From: Wujia chipingensis
GTDB lineage: Bacteria > Bacillota > Clostridia > Lachnospirales > Lachnospiraceae
Direction: 5' to 3'
Length of the DNA stretch: 64,000 bases
NCBI RefSeq assembly: GCF_014337155.1
Contig: NZ_CP060632.1
Span: 1,185,001 to 1,249,000, forward strand
Below the pieces are notes generated by a model. The model searched no databases, was not told the DNA's origin, and saw only the letters and a program-made list of their open reading frames with translations. Made by a program: the position numbers and the translations under genes. Shown piece after piece: positions 45,665-54,166 of the stretch (position 1 is its first letter; each line of letters starts with the position of its first letter).

Positions 45665-46297
45665 ATGTTAGTTGTAATTAGTGATCGAAATAAGGAGAAA
45701 AAAATAATATATCATTTGCCGGAATGCAAATATGCAAAGATGATAAAAACGGAGAACAGATTTGTAATCAGTTCAGAACAGGCATCGAAAAGGAAACTTT
45801 GTGCGTGCCAATATTGTTCCGGACTGCGTGGAATAATGAGAGTCTACAAAGATATATTGGCTAAGTGGGAGACAAAATATGATATTTCAATTACATATGA
45901 TAAGAATTCGGATAGGATATATGTAAAGACAGACATCGGTTTTTGGAGAATATATTTAAGAAACGACGATAATCAATATTTATTATTTCATCGTAATAAA
46001 TACGATTCTTCAATTCCTTATGAGGTAGCGATATCTGGGAATTATCATAGGCAGAAGGATGTAAAAGCAACGCAGTCATTGCAGAAAATCATAGAGTATA
46101 TAGCAGCGCATGATAAAGCCAAAATGATTATCGCTGACGATTATCACAATCTTCCAAGAAAAACAAAAAGACAGAAAAAATATTACAAAATAGCTAAGAA
46201 AAAAGCCGCCAGAAAACAAGCAAAAAGGATGGATATGCTATTTGCCAAGGTAGAGCAGGAATTACATGGAAATGGGAAAAAGGCATGTGGTTTGTAA
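45665..46297 (+). CDS. Protein with Ada-like zinc site, unknown function
   Basis: About 210 residues. Near the N-terminus YHLPECKYAKMIK followed by KRKLCACQYC gives H-x3-C plus C-x2-C, the layout of the small Ada-type metal site seen at the ends of several bacterial nucleic-acid and envelope proteins. The middle is a mixed alpha/beta region with many Tyr and Asp, and the last 50 residues are strongly basic (KTKRQKKYYKIAKKKAARKQ), consistent with nucleic acid binding. ATG 45665 follows a G-rich ribosome site. AT content is higher than in the core genes. Family not recognised. Confidence 0.65.
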   Translation: MLVVISDRNKEKKIIYHLPECKYAKMIKTENRFVISSEQASKRKLCACQYCSGLRGIMRVYKDILAKWETKYDISITYDKNSDRIYVKTDIGFWRIYLRNDDNQYLLFHRNKYDSSIPYEVAISGNYHRQKDVKATQSLQKIIEYIAAHDKAKMIIADDYHNLPRKTKRQKKYYKIAKKKAARKQAKRMDMLFAKVEQELHGNGKKACGL

Positions 46298-46317
46298 AAA
46301 TGCCGTCATCAATTGGG

Positions 46318-46350
46318 GCTACCACATTTTTCGGATTAGGTGTAAAATAA
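46318..46350 (+). repeat. Copy 2 of the 33-base terminator-like motif
   Basis: GCTACCACATTTTT to GGTGTAAAATAA. ATGTGGT at 46284-46290 can pair with ACCACAT at 46321-46327, so this is a plausible terminator for the gene ending at 46297. Confidence 0.6.
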
Positions 46351-46391
46351 ATCCATGTTTTGTATGCGTAATAGAGTTGAAAGGATCAATT

Positions 46392-46802
46392 ATGGTAAAG
46401 AAAATTATGCGCGATCCGCTGTTCCTGGCACAGAAATCGGTGGATGCAACGGAAGCAGATAAACAGGTTATAACAGATTTGCTCGATACACTCCGGGCGA
46501 ATCTGGATCATTGCGTCGGCATGGCGGCAAATATGATCGGCGTAAAGAAGAATATCATCGTCGTGGCAAGCGGACCGTTCCAATTCGCGATGGTGAATCC
46601 GGTTATCACGAAGAAAACAGGCGCGTATCAGGTGGAAGAGGGATGTCTGTCGCTCGACGGGACACGCCCATGTACGAGATATCAGGAGATAGAAGTCGAT
46701 TACCTCGACCAGCATTTCAAGAGGCAGCATGGGAAATATTCCGGCTGGGTGGCACAGATTATTCAGCATGAAGTGGATCATTGCAACGGGGTTGTGATAT
46801 AA
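46392..46802 (+). CDS. Short peptide deformylase homologue with altered motif 1
   Basis: A 136-residue protein of the peptide deformylase fold. Motif 2 EEGCLS (about residues 83-88) and motif 3 QHEVDHCNG (about 124-132) supply the Cys and two His metal ligands and the catalytic Glu. Motif 1 reads GMAANMIG where true deformylases have a Gln (G-x-AA-x-Q), so the oxyanion-stabilising Gln is Met. Activity is therefore uncertain; this may be a divergent deformylase or a related hydrolase. ATG 46392 with AAAGGA upstream is preferred over longer in-frame starts from 46266, which run through the upstream terminator. Confidence 0.8.
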   Translation: MVKKIMRDPLFLAQKSVDATEADKQVITDLLDTLRANLDHCVGMAANMIGVKKNIIVVASGPFQFAMVNPVITKKTGAYQVEEGCLSLDGTRPCTRYQEIEVDYLDQHFKRQHGKYSGWVAQIIQHEVDHCNGVVI

Positions 46803-46831
46803 CTTTATGTTACAAAAAGAGAAGATAATAC

Positions 46832-46950
46832 TTGAATGTTCATAATGCAAGTACTTATTTATGACAGTTGCTTTGCGTAAGATGGAGATACAAAGAAACG
46901 GAAATAAGAAGCATGGAGTCGTAAGATTCACGGAGGTTATCATTATGAGC
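46832..46950 (+). repeat. Duplicated upstream region, copy A
   Basis: About 119 bases ending at the start of the gene at 46945 are repeated with few changes at 48252-48370, ahead of its paralogue. Shared blocks include CTTGAATGTTCATA, TTTATGA(C/T)AGTTGCTTTG, GATGGAGATACAAAGAAACG and GAGTCGTAAGATTC, then the GGAGG ribosome site. Confidence 0.85.
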
Positions 46951-47448
46951 GGAAATAATAATCAGAAATCAGTAGGTTATGCAATACTTGGAGTTATCAT
47001 AGTGTTCGCAATAATCGGATTCTTCGTATCTTTGACCGAAAAAGAAGATCCGAAGTGTGCATTTGCAGGATGCGATAACACGGTATCAACGGAGGGCGGT
47101 TACTGCTATCAGCACAACACACCCGGAAAGCGCAGAAAGGCTGCATATGGAACAAGCAGCTCGCACAGTCATTCTACAACAAGCAGTACGACAGGCAGCG
47201 GTTCCTCATCAAATAGTTCGGGCAGCAGTTCGAATTCCAGTTCATCGTCTGGCAGTTACAAGCCAAGCAGTTCGAGTAGCAAATATAACAGCAGCTATTC
47301 GCATGATTCTTACGATAGCGGCTACGATGATGTCTACATGGATGGCGATTATGATCAGGACCGGTACGACCGGGATGATGATTATGCAACCGGTGTGGAT
47401 GATGCCATCGATGATGATATCGAGGATGGAGACGAAGGGGACTGGTAA
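46945..47448 (+). CDS. TM/zinc-finger/Ser-rich/Asp-rich protein, paralogue A
   Basis: A 167-residue protein in four parts: a membrane helix (about 12-32), a compact zinc-finger-like CAFAGCDNTVSTEGGYCYQH (C-x4-C-x10-C-x2-H, about 40-60), a low-complexity Ser/Asn/Gly stretch (about 75-115), and an Asp/Tyr-rich acidic tail ending DGDEGDW. The tail resembles calcium- or cation-binding acidic repeats. No family is recognised. A near copy at 48365 shares the tail almost residue for residue, as well as the flanking DNA. ATG 46945 follows CGGAGG; a longer frame from 46861 is rejected. Confidence 0.75.
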   Translation: MSGNNNQKSVGYAILGVIIVFAIIGFFVSLTEKEDPKCAFAGCDNTVSTEGGYCYQHNTPGKRRKAAYGTSSSHSHSTTSSTTGSGSSSNSSGSSSNSSSSSGSYKPSSSSSKYNSSYSHDSYDSGYDDVYMDGDYDQDRYDRDDDYATGVDDAIDDDIEDGDEGDW

Positions 47449-47525
47449 GGGAAGTATCTGGGAATTTCTTATATCAGGAACGGAAACGTAAAAGACGGTG
47501 TAACGACGAAATAAAGGATGTATAT

Positions 47526-48047
47526 ATGAAGAATTTTGAGATGCTGCAGAAAGTATGTATAGATGAAGTTCTTGGCGCAGGTATCGAGCCGGGAAATATT
47601 GTCTCATGGGATATAAACCGCCGCGCAAAAACAAGATGGGGAATGTGCACGAAAAATCCGGATGGAACATGCATTATACAGATTGCTGCCAGACTGATCG
47701 AGGATGAGCGTATATCCGAACAAGCATGCAAGGAAACTATGATCCACGAGATCCTACATACCTGCAAAGGCTGTAAGGGACATACCGGATTGTGGCTCAT
47801 ATATGCGAATATCATGAATAAGAAATATGGATATAACATAAAGCGAACCACCTCCGGCGAGGAAAAGGGCGTGGAGAATTACACCGCCTCTAAGAGACTT
47901 GATTATAAATATTGTTTTGTATGCGAGAATTGTGGTCAGATTATAAAAAGAAAAAAACAGTGCGAATTCACGAAGTATTACCGCAATTATACATGCGGGA
48001 TATGCGGAAGGAAGCGGGCATTTCATAAGGTAAAATATATGCAATAA
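47526..48047 (+). CDS. SprT-like zinc metalloprotein with C-terminal zinc ribbon
   Basis: A 173-residue protein. TRWGMCTKNPDGTCIIQIAARL matches the SprT N-terminal strand region, and IHEILHTCKGCKGHTGLW provides HExxH (residues 74-78) plus a third His, the metal-binding site of SprT/Spartan-type proteins. The C-terminal part YCFVCENCG and YTCGICGRKRAF forms a four-Cys zinc ribbon. SprT-type proteins act on DNA-bound proteins in eukaryotes; bacterial roles are not settled. It lies between the two copies of the duplicated Ser/Asp-rich gene. Confidence 0.85.
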   Translation: MKNFEMLQKVCIDEVLGAGIEPGNIVSWDINRRAKTRWGMCTKNPDGTCIIQIAARLIEDERISEQACKETMIHEILHTCKGCKGHTGLWLIYANIMNKKYGYNIKRTTSGEEKGVENYTASKRLDYKYCFVCENCGQIIKRKKQCEFTKYYRNYTCGICGRKRAFHKVKYMQ

Positions 48048-48364
48048 ATTTTGCCCGGTTGGCTTAAGAGGAAGAAGTTGGATTGGGTGGCGATGAAGGG
48101 GATTGGTGAGGAAATTTATTAAAAAGAATGGGAGAATTCTGTGCAGAGGGAAGATAATACCTAAAAGAGTGGTGGCTCTAGTTCTGAACATAGGGCTACC
48201 ACTTTTTGTTGTTTTGGTGTAAAATAAAACTATATTTTTTGTCGAAAAAACTTGAATGTTCATAGTGCAAGTACTGATTTATGATAGTTGCTTTGTATAG
48301 GATGGAGATACAAAGAAACGGAAACAAAAAGCATTGAGTCGTAAGATTCGCGGAGGTAATCATT
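48048..48364 (+). other. 317-base intergenic region: terminator then duplicated leader
   Basis: No ORF is credible here. The region holds the terminator at 48168-48207 and copy B of the duplicated upstream region (48252-48370). Confidence 0.7.
48168..48207 (+). terminator. Terminator after the SprT-like gene, containing motif copy 3
   Basis: AGTGGTGGCTC pairs with GGGCTACCACT over 14 bases, followed by five T residues. Its 3' arm and the following bases (48195-48227) are copy 3 of the 33-base motif at 44228 and 46318. Confidence 0.85.
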
Positions 48365-48370
48365 ATGAAG
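48252..48370 (+). repeat. Duplicated upstream region, copy B
   Basis: Partner of 46832-46950, ahead of paralogue B. A shorter piece (ATTTATGACAGTTG) also occurs at 45590-45603 upstream of the gene at 45665. Confidence 0.85.
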
Positions 48371-48868
48371 TACAGGCATTTAACTACAGGTCAGGTAGTA
48401 CTGTTGATAATCGGTATGATAGCGATACTTGGAATCTGCTATGCTTTGGAAAGTAACGGAAAAGATGATGCAACGTGTGCATTTGCCGGATGCAACAGGA
48501 CAGTCACACACAAGGGTGACTATTGCTATCAGCATGATACGTATGCAAAGCGGAGAAAAGCAACATATGGAACAGGCAGTTCGTACAGCCATTCTACATC
48601 GAGCAGTATGACAAGCAGCGGTTCTTTGTCAAATAGTTCGAGCAGCAGTTCTAATTCTAGTTCGTCATCTAGTAGCTACAAGCCAAGCAGTTCGAACAGT
48701 AAGTATAATAGCAGCCATTCGTATGATTCTTATGATAGTGGTTACGATGATGTCTACATGGATGGTGATTATGATCAGGACCGGTATGACCGGGATGACG
48801 ATTATGCAACTGGCGTGGATGATGCTATCGAAGATGATATGGAAGATGGCGATGAAGGGGATTGGTAA
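48365..48868 (+). CDS. TM/zinc-finger/Ser-rich/Asp-rich protein, paralogue B
   Basis: A 167-residue protein, the same length as paralogue A. The N-terminal helix (VVLLIIGMIAILGICYAL) differs in sequence, while the zinc-finger CAFAGCNRTVTHKGDYCYQH, the Ser/Asn run and the acidic tail (YDSGYDDVYMDGDYDQDRYD) are nearly the same as in A. DNA similarity runs from the leader through the gene into about 60 bases after the stop. The two copies enclose the SprT-like gene, suggesting a duplication event or an insertion between tandem copies. Function unknown. Confidence 0.75.
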   Translation: MKYRHLTTGQVVLLIIGMIAILGICYALESNGKDDATCAFAGCNRTVTHKGDYCYQHDTYAKRRKATYGTGSSYSHSTSSSMTSSGSLSNSSSSSSNSSSSSSSYKPSSSNSKYNSSHSYDSYDSGYDDVYMDGDYDQDRYDRDDDYATGVDDAIEDDMEDGDEGDW

Positions 48869-48967
48869 GGGTACTATCTAAATATCTCTTATATTAGGAA
48901 TGGAAGAGTAAATGATAGTTTAGCAATTAAGTGAATTAGCAAATAAATGAATGGGAGGATGATGCGT

Positions 48968-49234
48968 ATGTTAGGTTCAGATGGAAGATTATATGATGAA
49001 GATTTTGATTTCGATGGTGACGGAAAGCTGAATGCGTATGAGTATTCGGTTATGGATGATGTTGTGTTCGGAGATCATGACGAAGTGGATGATGATTCAG
49101 AGGAAGAGGATGATCTGGAGTTTGATCTTGCAGTAGCTGGACTTGATATGGATGAGTTGGAAGATATGGACGAGGATGAGAGACGGGAAGCTCTGGAGGA
49201 TGCAGGACTGGATCCAGATGATTATGATTTTTAG
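48968..49234 (+). CDS. Acidic EF-hand protein, 88 residues
   Basis: The N-terminus reads MLGSDGRLYDEDFDFDGDGKLNAYEYS; DFDGDGKLNAYE is a complete 12-residue EF-hand loop with Asp at 1, 3 and 5 and Glu at 12, so calcium binding is likely. The rest is extremely acidic (DDDSEEEDDLEFD, MDELEDMDEDERREALEDAGL). ATG 48968 lies nine bases after GGGAGG; in-frame ATGs at 48947, 48959 and 48962 are before or touching that site. It is the last gene before the BREX locus and may belong with the acidic paralogues upstream. Confidence 0.7.
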   Translation: MLGSDGRLYDEDFDFDGDGKLNAYEYSVMDDVVFGDHDEVDDDSEEEDDLEFDLAVAGLDMDELEDMDEDERREALEDAGLDPDDYDF

Positions 49235-49283
49235 AATAGCCGGGGGTATATCAGAACAAGCCGGCAAAGAAACAAGAGAACGT

Positions 49284-49313
49284 TTCACAAGGCAATATTT
49301 GCAAATTTATAAA
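49284..49313 (+). promoter_or_regulatory. Candidate promoter of the BREX operon
   Basis: TTCACA, 18 bases, TATAAA, 35 bases before brxA. No other promoter is visible between here and brxC, since the genes are nearly contiguous. Confidence 0.5.
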
Positions 49314-49348
49314 AGACAAAGATAAATAACCGTATTGGAGAGTTCAAA

Positions 49349-49948
49349 ATGGCAGAGTTAGTATATAGCGCAGGACTTACATCAAAATTATTCTGGTTAC
49401 AGGAGTCCAGAAAGACCGCAGGATATATCCTGGATGGATATAGTAAGGCGGATATCCGCAAGATAGCCTGGAAAGAGAATATCTATCAGGTAAAAGCAGA
49501 ATATCGAGCTCATGAGGTATTGAATGGTACTTATCGTAGAGTAGCTACTTTACCGGAAGCAGTGCTTCAGACTTTTACCACTTGTGATGTGGAGACAGCA
49601 AAGATTTTAAACTTAATTGCAATTCTCATGGATAGCCGGCTATTTTTTGAATTTCTTCATGAAGTATATGTTGAAAAAATCAGGCTTGGTGAAAAAGAAA
49701 TCACAGATAGGGATTTGAATGTATTCTTTTCTGATAAAGCATTGCAGAGTGATGTTGTGGCAGGATGGACGGACACAGCTGTACGCAAATTAAAACAGTG
49801 CTTCGCAAGAATGATGTTTGAAGCGGGATTGCTTGAAAGTAGTGTAAAACCAAGAATAATCAAGCCAATTCACATTGACTATCGCACAGAGGAATTGTTG
49901 ATTGCAAATGGACTGGGAGAATACTTGAAAGCTGTGAAAGGAGCCTGA
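49349..49948 (+). CDS. brxA: BREX protein BrxA (DUF1819)
   Basis: A 199-residue protein matching the DUF1819/BrxA family by size and pattern: YSAGLTSKLFWLQESRKTAGYILDGYSKADIRKIA at the N-terminus and FARMMFEAGLLESSVKPRIIKP near the end. BrxA is a small DNA-binding component of BREX phage-defence systems. It is followed at once by brxB and brxC, the standard type 1 order. Identification rests on both sequence and order. Confidence 0.88.
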   Translation: MAELVYSAGLTSKLFWLQESRKTAGYILDGYSKADIRKIAWKENIYQVKAEYRAHEVLNGTYRRVATLPEAVLQTFTTCDVETAKILNLIAILMDSRLFFEFLHEVYVEKIRLGEKEITDRDLNVFFSDKALQSDVVAGWTDTAVRKLKQCFARMMFEAGLLESSVKPRIIKPIHIDYRTEELLIANGLGEYLKAVKGA

Positions 49949-49950
49949 AT

Positions 49951-50538
49951 ATGGCAAAGTTAAGTTTGGATGATAGACTGAACCAGATAGAAGACATAAT
50001 ATCAGAAAAGTCGTTTAGAGAGAATAAAGGACTTGGAAATGAAGTCGGATATTATATATTCGATTATGATCCAAGAGAGGAGCTGTATGTGAGAAATCAT
50101 ATAGCGTATCTTAAAGATAGAATAAACAATGGAAACAAGGATTTCAGAATAGTTGAGTTTGATCTGTTTCATTTGATGATTGAGATATTGCAGGAGGAAG
50201 GGTATCTGGACGCATTCTTTGATTTAGAAAAAGAGAATGGATTTTTTGAGATGGCAGACAGCCTTGTAGAGACTTTGGGACTGGATGAGACAAATGAGCT
50301 GAATCTAATCATATCAAGAATATTGCAGGAAGATTTGACAGACAGTGTGGTATTTCTTACCGGAGTAGGCAAGTGCCATCCTATTATAGCCAGCCATAAT
50401 ATATTGAATAATTTACATCAGGTGCTTGACACTGTGCCAGTTGTGCTTTTTTATCCGGGAGAATATAGTGGACAGGATTTAAAGCTATTTGGGACTATGG
50501 ACTCACGCAATTATTACAGAGCGTTCCGTTTAGTGTAG
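49951..50538 (+). CDS. brxB: BREX protein BrxB (DUF1788)
   Basis: A 195-residue protein of the DUF1788/BrxB family, with LSLDDRLNQIEDIISEKSFRENKGLGNEVGYYIFDYDP at the start and VVFLTGVGKCHPIIASHNILNNL and VPVVLFYPGEYSGQDLKLFG later. It starts two bases after brxA stops. The molecular role is unknown, but it is essential for defence in tested BREX systems. Confidence 0.88.
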   Translation: MAKLSLDDRLNQIEDIISEKSFRENKGLGNEVGYYIFDYDPREELYVRNHIAYLKDRINNGNKDFRIVEFDLFHLMIEILQEEGYLDAFFDLEKENGFFEMADSLVETLGLDETNELNLIISRILQEDLTDSVVFLTGVGKCHPIIASHNILNNLHQVLDTVPVVLFYPGEYSGQDLKLFGTMDSRNYYRAFRLV

Positions 50539-50550
50539 GGGAGGAAAACG

Positions 50551-53500
50551 ATGCAGATAAAGAATATGTTTGAGAAGAAGATTGATCGAGATATCAAGGG
50601 CGTTATTAAAGTAGGTCAGTCGGATGAAGAAAATGTATATCAGGAATTAGATGAATATGTAGTGACCAAGGAACTTCTGAAGCATTTCAGAGATTTCTTC
50701 AACAATTATGAAAAGGGTGTAGATGGATATACAGATAAGATGGGTGTCTGGATTTCCGGATTCTTTGGAAGTGGTAAATCTCACTTCTTAAAAATACTGT
50801 CTTATTTATTAAAAAACAGCACAGTAGAGGGTAAAAGAGCTATTGAGTATTTTACAGATGGTAAAAAGATAGAAGATCCGATGCTTATTGCAGAGATGAC
50901 AAAGGCTGGAACAATTGAGTCAGATGTCATGCTTTTCAATATTGATTCAAAAGGTTCTGCAAAGGTAGGCTCCGGCAAGGAGGCTATCGTTGAAGTGTTT
51001 ATGAAGGTGTTCAATGAGATGCAGGGATATTGTGGTTCCATTCCTTATCTTGCAGAATTTGAACGTCAGTTGGATAACGAGGGCAGATTTGAAGAGTTCA
51101 AAGAGAAGTTCGAGGCAAATGCAGGTGCACCTTGGGAGAAAAAGAGACAGGCATTTGCAGTTATTCAGGATAAAGTAGTAAAGACATTAGTCGAGATGAA
51201 TTTCATGAGTGAGGAGGCAGCCCGTAACTGGTGCAAGAATGCAAAGGGTAACTATGACCTCAGTATCGAGAAGTTTGTATCACTTGTGCAGGAGTATTGT
51301 GCGAAGAAAGGACCAAATCATCATGTTATCTTCTTAGTTGATGAGATCGGTCAGTATATTGCAGATGACACACAGCTTATGCTCAACCTCCAGACAATCG
51401 TGGAAGACCTTGGAACAGCCTGCAAAGGTAAGGCATGGGTTATCGTAACAAGCCAGGAGGATATTGATTCTATTACAAAAACAAAGGGAAATGACTTCTC
51501 TAAGATTCAGGGACGTTTTGATACGAGACTTTCTCTTTCAGCATCCAATGTTGACGAAGTAATCCGTAAGCGTGTGCTTGCAAAGAACGAGACAGCAACA
51601 CAGATACTCAGACTGCTCTATGAGCAGAAAGAATCTATTATTAAGAATCTTATTACATTTACAGCGGATACAGCAGATAAGAAGCTGTATGCAGATAAGG
51701 CAGATTTTGCAGACTGCTATCCGTTCATACCATATCAGTTCAATCTTTTGGGACAGGTACTTACTGCTGTCAGAACACATGGTGCAAGTGGAAAGCATCT
51801 GTCTGATCAGTCACGTTCTATGCTTGCACTGTTTCAGGAGTCAGCAATCAGAGTAATGGATAAAGAGGATGGGGTATTGGTTCCGTTTAGCTTCTTCTAT
51901 GATCCATTACATAAATTTATTGACCACCAGCACAGTCAGGTAATCTCAGATGCAGAGAATAATAATAAGCTGGATGAATTCGATGTAGAGCTTTTGAAAG
52001 TTCTCTTTATGATTAAATATGTCAAGGAAATCAAGGCGAATGTGGACAACCTTACTACGCTTATGATTTCAAACATTGATGATGACAGAATTGAAGTCCG
52101 TTCTAAGATTGAAGAGGCATTAAAGAAACTGATCAAAGAGACACTTGTACAGAAAAATGGTGAAATATACATTTTCCTGACAAATGAGGAGCAGGAAATC
52201 AATAATGCCATTAATAACGAGTCAGTAGAGATGGGAGAAATCATCGGAGAGGCTTCGACAGTTATCTTTGAGGAAATTTATACAGAGAAGAAATACAGAT
52301 ACAGCAACAGATATCTGTTTGCATTTAATCAGAAAGTAGATGACCGATTCTTCAAGGGCAATCAGTCTAACGATATCGGAGTGACAGTAATTACATCTTA
52401 TGGCGGAGATTATGCAGACTCTGCACTTCGTCTTCTCTCAACACAGGAAAACAGTGTGATTGTGAAGCTGCCCAATGATAGTACATTCCTTGATGAGATT
52501 ACAGAATCCATCAAGATATATAAATTCCTTAATAAAAATGCGCCCAGTGCTAGAGGCAGCTTTGACAGTATCCGCAGGGCAAAAGAGGATGAGCGTATTG
52601 AGAAGAAAGACAGAATCCGAATCTTTATTGAGGATGCATTAAAGAATGCTGATATCTATGTAAATGGTGATAAGGCAACTATTTCAGCTAAGGAGCCGGC
52701 AACAAGAATCAATGAAGCACTTGGTAAGCTCGTAGCAATGAAATACAATAAGCTTACATATATGGAGACAGCACCTGAGCTTTCAGATATCAGTGCTATC
52801 TTTAAGCATAGCGATGGTCAGATGAGTTTCCTTGGCACAAGTGATACCACACCGAATAAGCTTGCATTAGAGGAAGTGGTACAGGTAATCGGATTAAATA
52901 ATGCCAGACATATGAAGACATCCCTTAAGTCATTACAGGATAAGTTTGGTGCAGCACCGTATGGATTTGATCCAAAGGATGTGCAGTGGCTTGTTGCAAT
53001 GTTGTTCAAGCTGGGAAGAGTGTCTCTTACTCTTAACAGTCAGAGCTTGTCATTACTTTCAACGAATCCGGATGAATTAGTTAGATATATTACAAAGCGT
53101 GAATATGTAGAGAAACTCTTGGTAGACATCAGAGAAAGAGCAACGGACGGACAGATTCGTTCTGCAAAAGAAGTTATGAAGGATTACTTCGGATTTACTG
53201 TATCCAGTGATGATGATGACAAAATCATGAGCAGCTTCAAGAACAGAGCCAAGGATATAGTCAAAGTATATGATGACATCCTTGTAGAGTACCGAATCAA
53301 TCCGCAATATCCTTGTAAGAGACTGATGGAAGAGGCAAGAAAGAGACTTGCAGAAATTCTTGATATCAATGAGCCTACAGAGTTCTTCAAGACAGTAGAT
53401 AAGAAGAAAGATGACCTGTTAGATGATGCAGAGGATACTGCACCCGTATTTGACTTCTTTAAGGGAGATCAGAGAAAAATTTTTGAAGCGGCAGTGAAGA

Positions 53501-54141
53501 ACCTTGTATATTTTGGAAACAGCAAGACATATGTAAGTGACCAAGAGCTGTTAAAAGTAGTTGAAGAGATAGAGACTATCGTGGAGGACAGCAAGCCTTT
53601 CGGTAAGATTCAGAGATTGCCGGAATTGAACAAGAGGTTTGAAGACCTTCATATGGGATTGCTTGAAAAGGAAGCAGCCATCATGGATCCATTAGTACAT
53701 GATGACTTCCTTAAAGTGAAAGAGGTATTGGATACCAAGCCATTTGCTGAGGTACTTCGTCCGCGTATTAATCAGAGGTTTGAAGAAATCTGGGATAAGC
53801 TGAAAAAATCAAATGATATAGCTGCAATTAAGAATATCAAGCTGGAAAGTGATACTTTGAAAATTAAGTGTCTGGATGAGATTGATGAATATGAGAGGGC
53901 ACATCAGCCTGCACCGGAACCACCTGTTGCACCGGTAGTACCGGGTAAAGAGCCGGTTAGTCCTACACCAGCACCGACTAAAGTAAAGACAAAGAGACGT
54001 AAGAATGTTTCCATCAGTAATGTAGCAGGGGCTAGAACATATTCGATTGAGACCGAGCAGGATATTGATAAGTTCCTTTCCGAGATGAAGCAGAAACTGA
54101 TGGATGAACTGGAAGAAGACACAATCATTACATTGAGCTGA
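50551..54141 (+). CDS. brxC: BREX P-loop ATPase BrxC
   Basis: A 1196-residue protein, standard for BrxC. Near the N-terminus MGVWISGFFGSGKSHFLKILSYLL holds the Walker A motif (about residues 67-78). HHVIFLVDEIGQYIADDTQLMLNLQTIVEDLG is the Walker B region, and WVIVTSQEDIDSIT a sensor-like strand. The second half is helical, ending in a Pro-rich linker (PAPEPPVAPVVPGKEPV) and a C-terminal helix. BrxC is an AAA-like ATPase related to origin-recognition proteins. RBS GGGGAGG precedes the ATG. Confidence 0.95.
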   Translation: MQIKNMFEKKIDRDIKGVIKVGQSDEENVYQELDEYVVTKELLKHFRDFFNNYEKGVDGYTDKMGVWISGFFGSGKSHFLKILSYLLKNSTVEGKRAIEYFTDGKKIEDPMLIAEMTKAGTIESDVMLFNIDSKGSAKVGSGKEAIVEVFMKVFNEMQGYCGSIPYLAEFERQLDNEGRFEEFKEKFEANAGAPWEKKRQAFAVIQDKVVKTLVEMNFMSEEAARNWCKNAKGNYDLSIEKFVSLVQEYCAKKGPNHHVIFLVDEIGQYIADDTQLMLNLQTIVEDLGTACKGKAWVIVTSQEDIDSITKTKGNDFSKIQGRFDTRLSLSASNVDEVIRKRVLAKNETATQILRLLYEQKESIIKNLITFTADTADKKLYADKADFADCYPFIPYQFNLLGQVLTAVRTHGASGKHLSDQSRSMLALFQESAIRVMDKEDGVLVPFSFFYDPLHKFIDHQHSQVISDAENNNKLDEFDVELLKVLFMIKYVKEIKANVDNLTTLMISNIDDDRIEVRSKIEEALKKLIKETLVQKNGEIYIFLTNEEQEINNAINNESVEMGEIIGEASTVIFEEIYTEKKYRYSNRYLFAFNQKVDDRFFKGNQSNDIGVTVITSYGGDYADSALRLLSTQENSVIVKLPNDSTFLDEITESIKIYKFLNKNAPSARGSFDSIRRAKEDERIEKKDRIRIFIEDALKNADIYVNGDKATISAKEPATRINEALGKLVAMKYNKLTYMETAPELSDISAIFKHSDGQMSFLGTSDTTPNKLALEEVVQVIGLNNARHMKTSLKSLQDKFGAAPYGFDPKDVQWLVAMLFKLGRVSLTLNSQSLSLLSTNPDELVRYITKREYVEKLLVDIRERATDGQIRSAKEVMKDYFGFTVSSDDDDKIMSSFKNRAKDIVKVYDDILVEYRINPQYPCKRLMEEARKRLAEILDINEPTEFFKTVDKKKDDLLDDAEDTAPVFDFFKGDQRKIFEAAVKNLVYFGNSKTYVSDQELLKVVEEIETIVEDSKPFGKIQRLPELNKRFEDLHMGLLEKEAAIMDPLVHDDFLKVKEVLDTKPFAEVLRPRINQRFEEIWDKLKKSNDIAAIKNIKLESDTLKIKCLDEIDEYERAHQPAPEPPVAPVVPGKEPVSPTPAPTKVKTKRRKNVSISNVAGARTYSIETEQDIDKFLSEMKQKLMDELEEDTIITLS

Positions 54142-54166
54142 TAAGCTTGATTGGAGGATATAGCTC

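Noticed and set aside
46266..46391. Upstream extension of the deformylase ORF
   Set aside because: It passes through a terminator-like motif and shows no deformylase similarity before ATG 46392.
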